Origin: Enterobacteriaceae bacterium 4M9
GTDB taxonomy: Bacteria; Pseudomonadota; Gammaproteobacteria; Enterobacterales; Enterobacteriaceae
Assembly: GCA_010092695.1 (NCBI GenBank)
Contig: JAADJJ010000001.1
Coordinates: forward strand, 3,906,001 to 3,970,000
Direction: 5' to 3'
Length of the DNA stretch: 64,000 nt
This document shows positions 57,244 through 64,000 of this stretch, piece by piece. The position numbers and the translations under genes are program-made. The notes under the pieces are model-generated. The model searched no databases. It was not told the DNA's origin and worked only from the letters and a program-made list of their open reading frames with translations. Position 1 is the first letter of the stretch; each line of letters starts with the position of its first letter.

Positions 57244-58962
57244 ATGCGTACTAGCCAATACATGCTCTCCACACTGAAGGAGACACCCGCCGACGCCGAA
57301 GTTATCAGCCACCAGCTGATGCTGCGCGCCGGGATGATCCGCAAGCTGGCCTCCGGGTTATATTCCTGGCTGCCGACCGGCCTGCGCGTCCTGAAAAAAG
57401 TCGAAAACATCGTGCGTGAAGAGATGAACAACGCCGGTGCCATCGAGGTGTCCATGCCAGTTGTGCAGCCAGCAGACCTGTGGCAGGAAAGCGGACGCTG
57501 GGAGCAGTACGGCCCGGAACTGCTGCGCTTTGTTGACCGCGGCGAGCGCCCGTTTGTGCTTGGCCCAACGCACGAGGAAGTGATTACCGACCTTATCCGC
57601 AACGAGCTCAGTTCCTATAAGCAGCTGCCGCTGAACTTCTTCCAGATTCAGACCAAATTCCGCGACGAAGTGCGCCCGCGTTTTGGCGTGATGCGTTCGC
57701 GTGAATTCATCATGAAAGATGCTTACTCGTTCCATACCTCGCAGGAATCTCTGCAGGAAACCTATGACACGATGTACGCTGCCTATAGCCAGATTTTCAC
57801 CCGCATCGGCCTGGATTTCCGCGCCGTACAGGCCGACACCGGTTCTATCGGCGGCAGTGCATCGCACGAATTCCAGGTGCTGGCACAGAGCGGTGAAGAC
57901 GACGTCATTTTCTCAACCGAGTCCGACTACGCCGCTAACATTGAACTGGCAGAAGCCGTTGCACCGAAGACACCGCGCGCCGCTGCAACCCAGGAAATGA
58001 CGCTGGTTGATACGCCGAATGCAAAAACCATCGCTGAGCTGGTAGAGCAACACAATCTGCCGATTGAAAAAACGGTAAAAACGCTGCTGGTGAAAGCCGA
58101 AGAAGGCTGTGAGTTCCCGCTGGTTGCGCTGCTGGTGCGTGGCGATCATGAGCTGAACGAAGTGAAAGCGGAAAAGCTGGAGCACGTTGCCAGCCCGCTG
58201 ACGTTTGCAACAGAAGCCGAAATCCGCGCCATAGTGAACGCCGGTCCTGGTTCACTTGGTCCGGTAAACCTGCCGCTGCCGGTAGTGATTGACCGCAGCG
58301 TTGCCGCGATGAGCGACTTCGGTGCCGGTGCCAACATTGATGGCAAACACTACTTCGGCATTAACTGGGAGCGCGATGTTGCACTGCCGCAGGTAGCAGA
58401 TATCCGTAACGTCGTGGTGGGTGACGCCAGCCCGGACGGCAAAGGTACACTGATGATTCGCCGCGGTATTGAAGTGGGCCATATCTTCCAACTTGGCACC
58501 AAATACTCTGAAGCGATGAAGGCGTCCGTACAGGGCGAAGACGGTCGCAACGTTACTCTGACCATGGGCTGCTATGGTATTGGCGTTACGCGCGTCGTGG
58601 CCGCCGCCATTGAGCAGCATCATGACGATCGTGGTATTATCTGGCCGGACGCTATTGCACCGTTCCAGGTTGCCATTCTGCCGATGAATATGCACAAATC
58701 ATTCCGCGTGAAAGACCTCGCTGAGCAGCTTTACAGCGAACTGCGTGCACACGGTATTGACGTGCTGCTGGATGACCGTAAAGAGCGTCCGGGCGTGATG
58801 TTTGCCGATATGGAACTGATTGGTATCCCGCACACTATCGTGCTGGGTGACCGCAACCTCGACAACGACGATATTGAATACAAATATCGCCGCGAGGGTG
58901 AAAAGCAGATGATCAAGACCGGCGATATCGTCAGTTATCTGGTCGCGAAAATCAAAGGCTAA
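57244..58962 (+). CDS. proS: Prolyl-tRNA synthetase
   Basis: A 572-residue class IIa synthetase of the bacterial type. Motif 1 is around VSMPVVQPADLWQESGRW, motif 2 around FFQIQTKFRDEVRPRFG and motif 3 around GCYGIGVTRVVAAAIEQ. An YbaK-like editing domain is inserted between motifs 2 and 3 (about residues 225-405), which clears Ala-tRNA-Pro. The anticodon-binding domain is C-terminal. An eight-base-pair hairpin (ACAGGCTC/GAGCCTGT, 57193-57213) lies upstream. Confidence 0.98.
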   Translation: MRTSQYMLSTLKETPADAEVISHQLMLRAGMIRKLASGLYSWLPTGLRVLKKVENIVREEMNNAGAIEVSMPVVQPADLWQESGRWEQYGPELLRFVDRGERPFVLGPTHEEVITDLIRNELSSYKQLPLNFFQIQTKFRDEVRPRFGVMRSREFIMKDAYSFHTSQESLQETYDTMYAAYSQIFTRIGLDFRAVQADTGSIGGSASHEFQVLAQSGEDDVIFSTESDYAANIELAEAVAPKTPRAAATQEMTLVDTPNAKTIAELVEQHNLPIEKTVKTLLVKAEEGCEFPLVALLVRGDHELNEVKAEKLEHVASPLTFATEAEIRAIVNAGPGSLGPVNLPLPVVIDRSVAAMSDFGAGANIDGKHYFGINWERDVALPQVADIRNVVVGDASPDGKGTLMIRRGIEVGHIFQLGTKYSEAMKASVQGEDGRNVTLTMGCYGIGVTRVVAAAIEQHHDDRGIIWPDAIAPFQVAILPMNMHKSFRVKDLAEQLYSELRAHGIDVLLDDRKERPGVMFADMELIGIPHTIVLGDRNLDNDDIEYKYRREGEKQMIKTGDIVSYLVAKIKG

Positions 58963-58972
58963 GCTGTTCCAG

Positions 58973-58999
58973 CGCCTCGCTTTATGCGGGGCGTTTTTT
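58973..58999 (+). terminator. Terminator after proS
   Basis: CGCCTCGC / GCGGGGCG with a TTTAT loop and a TTTTTT run. Confidence 0.85.
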
Positions 59000-59021
59000 A
59001 TCGGTGACAAAGGAGTGTCAT

Positions 59022-59807
59022 ATGGCGATAAGACTCGCCCTGCTGTGCCTGCCGCTGCTGGCAGGCTGCACAATGGATATCGGTCCTTCTCCCGAAACCC
59101 AACGCCTGTCGTTTAATCTGCAACAGCAAAGTTCTGCACCGGGCAAAACGCTACGTGATATCAGCGCTGCGCAACTGCTTCCCGGCGATCTGCTGTTCTC
59201 ATCTTCGCTTGGCCTGACATCGCTCGGTATTCGCCTGTTCAGCACCTCTTCTGTCAGCCATGTTGCGCTGTACATTGGCAACGGGCAGGTGGCTGAAGCC
59301 GTGGGCGATGGCGTACAAATCGTGACGCTCGATGAAGCCATGGCGCACAGTGACAAGCTGTTTGCACTACGCGTAGCAGACCTTAGCCCTGAGCAGGGAC
59401 TCGCAATTACACAATTTGCCCATGACAAAAAGGATAGCCGCTATAACTACAGCGGCATTGTCGAGATGGTGCCGTTTATGCTGACAAAACAGCTGTGCTC
59501 ACTCAATCCTTTCTCGCGGGATTTTCGCAGGCAGTGCGTTGAGGGGCTTGCCAGCGCCCAACTCAGCACGCCAGATGGTCGCGCACGCGACAGCTATTTC
59601 TGCTCGGAATTTGTCACCGCTGCCTATGCTGCTGCCGGGCGACCGCTCACGCTTGCCGAGTCAGGCTGGGTCAGCCCGTCAGATTTGATGCATATGCGCA
59701 CAGGCGACGTGGCAACGCTCGCACCGGAGCAGCCGCTAGAATATATCGGCCATTTAAAACAGGGGATCTACCTGAAGGCGAAAAGGTTTGCGATGCTCGG
59801 CCAATAA
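59022..59807 (+). CDS. yaeF: NlpC/P60-superfamily lipoprotein YaeF
   Basis: A 261-residue lipoprotein of the YiiX/YebB permuted papain-like fold. Lipobox LLAGC gives Cys16. The histidine motif is VSHVALYIGNGQVAEA, and the cysteine is in SYFCSEFVTAAYAAAG, the permuted order of this family. The function is unknown; an amidase or peptidase on the envelope is likely. AAGGAG precedes the chosen ATG; an upstream ATG would spoil the lipoprotein signal. Confidence 0.93.
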   Translation: MAIRLALLCLPLLAGCTMDIGPSPETQRLSFNLQQQSSAPGKTLRDISAAQLLPGDLLFSSSLGLTSLGIRLFSTSSVSHVALYIGNGQVAEAVGDGVQIVTLDEAMAHSDKLFALRVADLSPEQGLAITQFAHDKKDSRYNYSGIVEMVPFMLTKQLCSLNPFSRDFRRQCVEGLASAQLSTPDGRARDSYFCSEFVTAAYAAAGRPLTLAESGWVSPSDLMHMRTGDVATLAPEQPLEYIGHLKQGIYLKAKRFAMLGQ

Positions 59808-59830
59808 AAAAGGCGGCACTCTGGCCGCCT
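59805..59830 (-). terminator. Terminator after nlpE
   Basis: On the minus strand AGGCGGC / GCCGCCT around CAGAGT, followed by TTTTTT. It begins just past the nlpE stop and partly covers the yaeF stop. Confidence 0.88.
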
Positions 59831-59837
59831 GTTGTGA

Positions 59838-60509
59838 TCAGTTGTCGCAATTTTTGCCGGGTTGAAAGCGCCCGTCACCATCCGCCTTCAGCGCCTTGAA
59901 CTGCGCTCCGGTATCCGGGTTTTCGTCATAAATAAAATGCGCCTTAAACTCCACCAGCACAGGCTCAGGCGAGCCTGCAAAACCGCGCTCCAGCTGGGCG
60001 TTGCTGTCCATTAGGAAAGTGCGCCCGGTGGCACAGTCTTTGAAGGTTGCAGTATCTGCCATGTAACGATACATCCCTTTCATCGCCATCGGCACCGTGG
60101 GGAGTGTCGCATCAACCGCCTTCAGCGTGTGATTAAACGGCGAATCGATAGGATTACCGTTCCTGTCCAGCATCTCCAGCGCGTCATCATGAGGCTGGAA
60201 CCAGGTTTTCTCACCTTTACTGTCCCTGAGCATCAGTTTCTCAGCGGTGCGCTCCCAGGTACCATAGTCACTGTAGCTTCCGGCGCCTTTCCCACCGAGA
60301 TAACGCATGGTGCGCACCCAACTGCCATCTTTGTCGAGGAACAACGACACCTCAATGCCTTCGCAGTCCGCACATGGCACCACACCGCGGTAGCTCTGCT
60401 GCATTGGTTTTAACTGCACCACGGTTTCCGGTGCCTCAGAATGGTTATTGCAGCCAAAAAGAGAAAACAATGCGACCGCAGCCGCCAGAGATAACAGATA
60501 TTTCTTCAC
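59838..60509 (-). CDS. nlpE: Outer membrane lipoprotein NlpE (envelope stress sensor, CutF)
   Basis: A 223-residue lipoprotein (E. coli 236). The lipobox is LFGC with lipidated Cys20. The N-terminal lipocalin-like domain bears the CxxC pair Cys46/Cys49 (VPCADCEG). The C-terminal domain has the second cysteine pair (FKDCATG and GKNCDN), which senses disulfide formation. It activates the Cpx response on surface contact and on lipoprotein-trafficking defects. Confidence 0.97.
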   Translation of the reverse strand: MKKYLLSLAAAVALFSLFGCNNHSEAPETVVQLKPMQQSYRGVVPCADCEGIEVSLFLDKDGSWVRTMRYLGGKGAGSYSDYGTWERTAEKLMLRDSKGEKTWFQPHDDALEMLDRNGNPIDSPFNHTLKAVDATLPTVPMAMKGMYRYMADTATFKDCATGRTFLMDSNAQLERGFAGSPEPVLVEFKAHFIYDENPDTGAQFKALKADGDGRFQPGKNCDN

Positions 60510-60542
60510 ACGTCGTTCCTTGCTGATAAAAAGAAAACGGTA

Positions 60543-60956
60543 TTAATCGCGCACCTTGCCACGTAATGCTTTCGTGGCAGACTTTTGCGCTTTTGCGTTC
60601 AACCTGCGCTCTTTTGATGCACGTGTTGGACGCGTCGCTCTACGGCTTTTTGCAACGGTCGTCAGCTCACGAATCAGTGTCACCAACCGCGCCAGCGCTG
60701 CTTCGCGGTTCATCTCCTGGCTGCGATACTCCTGTGCCTTAATCACGACCACGCCATCAGGGGTTATCAAGTGATGGCTGGTCGCCAGCAGGCGCGCTTT
60801 CCACTCATCTGGCAGGCTGGAAGCACGAATATCAAAACGCAGATGAATAGCCGTCGACGTTTTATTAACGTGCTGCCCGCCCGCGCCCTGTGCGCGAATC
60901 GCACTGAGCGCCACTTCCTCGTCGCCAATCGCTATGTTTCGCGAGAGAACAATCAT
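60543..60956 (-). CDS. arfB: Peptidyl-tRNA hydrolase ArfB (ribosome rescue)
   Basis: A 137-residue release-factor-like protein (E. coli ArfB/YaeJ 140). The catalytic GGQ is in RAQGAGGQHVNK. The C-terminal tail, rich in Lys and Arg (RRATRPTRASKERRL), enters the empty mRNA channel of a stalled ribosome. It overlaps yaeQ in ATGA. Confidence 0.98.
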   Translation of the reverse strand: MIVLSRNIAIGDEEVALSAIRAQGAGGQHVNKTSTAIHLRFDIRASSLPDEWKARLLATSHHLITPDGVVVIKAQEYRSQEMNREAALARLVTLIRELTTVAKSRRATRPTRASKERRLNAKAQKSATKALRGKVRD

Positions 60957-61495
60957 GCGCCCTGCCAGGCCGTCAAGCGTAGCTCAAGATGATGTTGCGC
61001 ATCCGACAGCCAGATAATACCGTCCTGAATGGTGGCCTGAAGCGACATGGTTCTGTCGGCCAGCGCACTCAACTGTGACAACTGTTCATCATCCAGGTTC
61101 CAGATAGTCAGATTGGCAAACTTAGCCAGTGCCGTCTGATTTTGCTGCCACCAGACCTGTGCCGCCCGGTTATTATAGGTAAACAACACCACCTGAGCCG
61201 ACTGACTACAGGCTTTTTTCAGACGTCGCTCATCCGGCAGACCAAGTTCCACCCACAAATCAATTCCCATATGATCGTTACGCAGCCAGATTTCTGGCTC
61301 GTCGTCGGCGCTCAGACCACGAGTAAAAGTCAGGCGTTCATCAGCACAGGTAATCCATGCCAGCAGGCGCAGCATCATACGCTGCGTGGTTTCGGAAGGA
61401 TGACAGGCCAGCGTCAGGCTGGTGTCGATAAAACGGTTACGGTCGAGGTCGGCAACATTAACCGTTGCCTTATAGATAGTCGCTTTTAATGCCAT
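60953..61495 (-). CDS. yaeQ: YaeQ family protein
   Basis: A 180-residue protein (E. coli 181) with the PD-(D/E)XK nuclease-like fold of the YaeQ family. Characteristic segments are MALKATIYKATVNVADLDR, HPSETTQRMMLRLLAW and ELGLPDERRLKKAC. Its role is unproven; a proposed link to RfaH-related suppression has been disputed. It is translationally coupled to arfB. Confidence 0.95.
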   Translation of the reverse strand: MALKATIYKATVNVADLDRNRFIDTSLTLACHPSETTQRMMLRLLAWITCADERLTFTRGLSADDEPEIWLRNDHMGIDLWVELGLPDERRLKKACSQSAQVVLFTYNNRAAQVWWQQNQTALAKFANLTIWNLDDEQLSQLSALADRTMSLQATIQDGIIWLSDAQHHLELRLTAWQGA

Positions 61496-61794
61496 ACGGC
61501 CCCCTGAACAAACTGCGGCTATTGTAACGCAATGCCAACAGCACCGCTCTGCCCGTCAGACATATCGCCCATTTTAGTGAGTATCCGACATAATCACTGT
61601 CGTGTAGAATATTGCCCACGTCCGTAAAGGCGGGCGTTTGCCGCAAGACAGGAAGTCCGTAGATAATGCGGCTGAAGCCTGTGCTATTGCAGCCGGGGAA
61701 AGGGTTGCCTTCTTGCTAAACGTAGTTAATCCTCGTAGGCTTAATCAGGCATCCCGCGTAAAAGTCTGTTGTCCGGACTGTGACAGGAGGGCAT
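61496..61794 (+). promoter_or_regulatory. Long, GC-rich leader upstream of yaeP-rof
   Basis: A 299-base gap divergent from yaeQ. A -10-like TAGAAT is at 61605-61610 and an inverted repeat CGACA-N7-TGTCG is at 61586-61602. The following 180 bases can fold: CCGCA (61641-61645) pairs with TGCGG (61667-61671) around a GAC-AGGAA-GTC mini-hairpin, and GGCTG (61670-61674) competes by pairing with CAGCC (61690-61694). AGGAGG at 61785-61790 is only four bases from the yaeP GTG. No riboswitch class was recognised. Confidence 0.5.
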
Positions 61795-61995
61795 GTGGAA
61801 AAGTATTGTGAATTAATACGCCAGCGCTACAGCGAAATTGCCAGCGGCGACCTGGGATACATCCCGGACGCGCTTGGTTGCGTATTAAAGGTTCTGAATG
61901 AGGTGGCCTCTAACCCATCACTTTCAGAGTCGGTCAGGGAACAGGCGGCGTATGCTGCCGCGAACTTACTGGTGAGCGATTATGTCAATGAATGA
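61795..61995 (+). CDS. yaeP: YaeP family protein of unknown function
   Basis: A 66-residue cytoplasmic protein, the same length as E. coli YaeP: it begins EKYCELIRQRYSEIASGDLG after the initiator and ends NLLVSDYVNE. Translation starts at GTG. A GTG five codons earlier is possible but precedes AGGAGG. It overlaps rof by 14 bases, so the pair is coupled. The function is unknown; its constant linkage to rof suggests a connection with transcription termination. Confidence 0.94.
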   Translation: MEKYCELIRQRYSEIASGDLGYIPDALGCVLKVLNEVASNPSLSESVREQAAYAAANLLVSDYVNE

Positions 61996-62242
61996 TACCT
62001 ATCAACCCATCAATTGCGATGACTATGACAATCTCGAACTCGCCTGCCAGCATCACTTAATCCTGACGCTGGAACTCAAAAGCGGGGAAGTGTTAAAAGC
62101 GAAAGCTAACGACCTTATCACGCGAAAAAATGTCGAATACTTGATTGTCGAAGATGCCGGAGCTGAGCGCGAAGTGCGCCTGGATAAGATAAACAGCTTC
62201 AGCCATCCTGAGATTGGCACCATTACCGTCAGCGCCGAATAG
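61982..62242 (+). CDS. rof: Rho-binding antiterminator Rof
   Basis: An 86-residue protein with an Sm-like fold that binds Rho and blocks its RNA-binding site, inhibiting Rho-dependent termination. It starts MSMNDTYQPINCDDYDNLEL, identical to the E. coli N-terminus; the third codon is an alternative ATG. It is the distal gene of yaeP-rof and ends at a strong terminator. Confidence 0.97.
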   Translation: MSMNDTYQPINCDDYDNLELACQHHLILTLELKSGEVLKAKANDLITRKNVEYLIVEDAGAEREVRLDKINSFSHPEIGTITVSAE

Positions 62243-62256
62243 CGCGACGCAGCGAT

Positions 62257-62288
62257 AAAAAGGGCAGCCTGCGGGCTGCCCTTTTTTG
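62257..62288 (+). terminator. Terminator after rof
   Basis: AAGGGCAGCC / GGCTGCCCTT with a TGCG loop and TTTTTT. Confidence 0.92.
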
Positions 62289-62311
62289 TTAGTGTAGAAC
62301 GCCAGGTGAGC

Positions 62312-62635
62312 TTATTGCCCCGGCTTACTTTTTTGGGCGTAGTACGCGGCCAGGTTTTCAATATCTTCATCCGACAGGCCGCTGACATAAGCCTTCATGA
62401 TTTCTGCCTGCCCACCGCTACGCTCGCCCTTTTTATAGGCCTGCATTGCCTGCACCAGATAGGCTTCGCTCTGCCCGGCAATAGTCGGATACAGCGCGAC
62501 CGTCGAGACTCCGTTTGCGCCATGGCAGGCCACACACATCAGCGCTTTCTTTTCACCGGCCTGAACGTCGCCTTTTGCCAACACCGGTAAGCTCAACACG
62601 AGCAACCCCAGCACCAGCCCCGCTTTTCTTATCAT
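62312..62635 (-). CDS. Small periplasmic class I cytochrome c
   Basis: A 107-residue exported cytochrome. Signal peptide MIRKAGLVLGLLVLSLPVLA precedes one haem site, CVACH (Cys34, Cys37, His38). The second axial ligand is probably the methionine in GGQAEIMKAYVSGLS. It resembles the c4/c5-type domains that carry electrons to terminal reductases or oxidases. The ATG overlaps the tilS stop in ATGA, coupling it to a tRNA-modification gene. In E. coli, tilS is followed directly by convergent rof, so this gene is an insertion relative to that order. The electron partner is unknown. Confidence 0.9.
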   Translation of the reverse strand: MIRKAGLVLGLLVLSLPVLAKGDVQAGEKKALMCVACHGANGVSTVALYPTIAGQSEAYLVQAMQAYKKGERSGGQAEIMKAYVSGLSDEDIENLAAYYAQKSKPGQ

Positions 62636-63939
62636 TGCTCTTGCTCCTTCTTCCAGTCTAACCACTGACACTGCCCCGCCAGCGGCTGCCCTTCACGGGT
62701 GATAAATACGCCGGCTGCGCAAATCAGCTGCTCACCATAAAACAGTAGCGGCGTTGTGCCACGCTGCCAGGGCGGCACCCCCAACTCCTGCCACAATTTT
62801 TTTATACTTCTTCTGTGCTCACGCCCGACGATATGCACATCACCTTTTGCATCAAAGCGCACACTCACCGGCTCGTCTGCCCGCGGCGGGCGTACCGCCT
62901 CGCCGTCACTGGCCCAGCGCAGCGTGCCTAAACCCTGCGGCAATACCAGCGGCTGCTGGTTATCACGCCAGTCAAGACAGACGCCGTCAAGCGAAGCACG
63001 GTATTTTACCCACCACAGCGCGCCCTGATAGCGCCGCACTTCGCTGTCACCCAGGCGCAGGCGCGGCGTTGCATCATCGCGCGCGCAGGCAATCTCATCC
63101 CAGATACGCGCCAGCGCCGCACGCGACGGCATCGGCGCATTGAGATACGCAAACCAGCGGCGGATAAGCGCATTACGCCGCACGTCGCTCATTGCAGCCA
63201 GCGGTGCAATGTGCAGCGAAGACTGCGTGCCCAACAATCCGGCCAGCGCCTCTTCAAGCAATTCATCAAGCAACTGCTCCTGCTCGCCACACAGCGCGGC
63301 ACTGCGCGCAGCTGCGCGGGAAAAGTGCGGCCAGCGCGCCGCAAGCTGCGGTAAAACGCGCAGACGCAGGAAGTTTCGGTCAAAGCTGTCGTCGGCGTTG
63401 CTGTCGTCATCAATCCAGCTTAAGTGATGCTGCTGTGCCCAGGCTTCAAGCGCCTGGCGCGGCGTATCCAGCAGCGGACGCAGCAGCACTGAGTCTGCAA
63501 ACGCCAGGCGCTGCGGCATCCCCGCCAGCCCCGCCGGGCCGCTGCCGCGCTTGAGCGCCAGCAGTAGCGTTTCGCACTGGTCGTCCTGATGTTGCGCCGT
63601 CACCAGCGCCTCACCGGGTTGTAGCGCCTGCGCAAATGCCTGATAGCGCGCCTCACGCGCCTGCGCTTCGAGTCCCTGCCCGCTATCAAGGAGCGTTACG
63701 GTGCAAACCTGAAGTTCAACGTTCCACGCATCACAGAGTGCCTGGCAGCGGCTGGCCCAGTCGTCAGCAAAGCGGCTGATACCATGATGAACGTGAATGG
63801 CGCGCAGGCACAAATCCGGCTGCTGCTCACGCAGCATCACCAGGCGGTGCAGCAATACCGTGGAGTCCAGCCCACCGCTGAAGGCCACCAGCAGGCGGCG
63901 CTCCGGCGCTGTCCACTCTGCCAGCGGGAGGAATGTCAT
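62632..63939 (-). CDS. tilS: tRNA(Ile)-lysidine synthetase
   Basis: A 435-residue N-type ATP pyrophosphatase (E. coli 432) that converts C34 of the CAU-anticodon tRNA-Ile to lysidine, changing decoding from AUG to AUA. The P-loop SGGLDS is at residues 21-26, followed by HVHHGI and AQHQDDQCETLLLALKRGSG. The C-terminal domains recognise the tRNA acceptor stem. The start gives MTFLPLAEWTAPERR. It is essential and is coupled to the cytochrome gene. Confidence 0.97.
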   Translation of the reverse strand: MTFLPLAEWTAPERRLLVAFSGGLDSTVLLHRLVMLREQQPDLCLRAIHVHHGISRFADDWASRCQALCDAWNVELQVCTVTLLDSGQGLEAQAREARYQAFAQALQPGEALVTAQHQDDQCETLLLALKRGSGPAGLAGMPQRLAFADSVLLRPLLDTPRQALEAWAQQHHLSWIDDDSNADDSFDRNFLRLRVLPQLAARWPHFSRAAARSAALCGEQEQLLDELLEEALAGLLGTQSSLHIAPLAAMSDVRRNALIRRWFAYLNAPMPSRAALARIWDEIACARDDATPRLRLGDSEVRRYQGALWWVKYRASLDGVCLDWRDNQQPLVLPQGLGTLRWASDGEAVRPPRADEPVSVRFDAKGDVHIVGREHRRSIKKLWQELGVPPWQRGTTPLLFYGEQLICAAGVFITREGQPLAGQCQWLDWKKEQEQ

Positions 63940-64000
63940 AAGTTGGGGATACTATCAGGAGTCATTGCTGGCAACGTTACCGGGCAACGTCCTGTGACGC

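Noticed and set aside
61621..61760. Possible riboswitch (cobalamin- or c-di-GMP-like) upstream of yaeP-rof
   Set aside because: The expected conserved boxes of these classes are not present, so only a generic structured leader is reported.

Overview
The window is a chromosomal segment of a member of the Enterobacteriaceae. Gene content and order match the E. coli K-12 gpt-to-tilS region read in reverse: gpt, pepD, dinB, yafK, yafJ, gmhA, fadE, ivy, yafV, then aspV, dnaQ, rnhA, yafS, gloB, mltD, yafD, yafC, dkgB, an rrnH-type rRNA operon, gmhB, metNIQ, rcsF, trmO, proS, yaeF, nlpE, arfB, yaeQ, yaeP, rof and tilS. Several blocks are absent from K-12 at these positions: a Na+-pumping NADH:quinone reductase operon, a ureide/purine catabolic cluster, and a large citrate-lyase cluster. 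The genus cannot be fixed from this window alone; something in the Enterobacter/Klebsiella/Kosakonia neighbourhood is plausible.

Layout. 1-11 kb: gpt (partial), pepD, SOS-controlled dinB, two tandem paralogous membrane proteins of unknown function, and nqrABCDEF-nqrM transcribed leftward. 11-17.5 kb: cell-envelope and fatty-acid genes in core order. 17.5-24.4 kb: a leftward cluster for urate/allantoin breakdown: PuuE-type allantoinase, RpiR regulator, ureidoglycine-type aminotransferase, a fusion of allantoate amidohydrolase with OHCU decarboxylase, HIU hydrolase and an NCS2 purine permease. 24.7-39.2 kb: twelve leftward genes plus a divergent LysR regulator. 39.4-46.9 kb: core genes bounded by two identical tRNA-Asp genes. 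47-52.5 kb: complete 16S-Ile-Ala-23S-5S-Asp rRNA operon on the minus strand. 52.5-64 kb: core genes, with a small cytochrome c gene between tilS and rof.

The most interesting region is 24.7-39.2 kb. One apparent transcription unit combines a PrpF/YbhH-type isomerase, a YnfM-like MFS carrier, an FAHD1-like fumarylacetoacetate-hydrolase-fold enzyme, the whole citrate lyase set (citC, D, E, F, X, G), an RBBP9-type serine hydrolase, a second AcnB-type aconitase and a YbhI-type dicarboxylate/tricarboxylate carrier. Read together, these suggest a closed route: import of an aconitate-type tricarboxylate, isomerisation to cis-aconitate, hydration to citrate, cleavage to acetate and oxaloacetate, and decarboxylation to pyruvate. 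The usual citrate-fermentation partners (CitAB sensor, CitS/CitT, membrane oxaloacetate decarboxylase) are not in the window. The pathway is an inference from gene content. E. coli ybhH, ybhI and ybhJ, which encode the same three protein types, have no firmly established role, so this cluster may reveal theirs.

The citrate-lyase region looks visibly more AT-rich than its neighbours and lies between the ureide cluster and tRNA-Asp (aspV). No integrase, transposase or duplicated tRNA end was seen, so any acquisition is old or occurred by homologous exchange.
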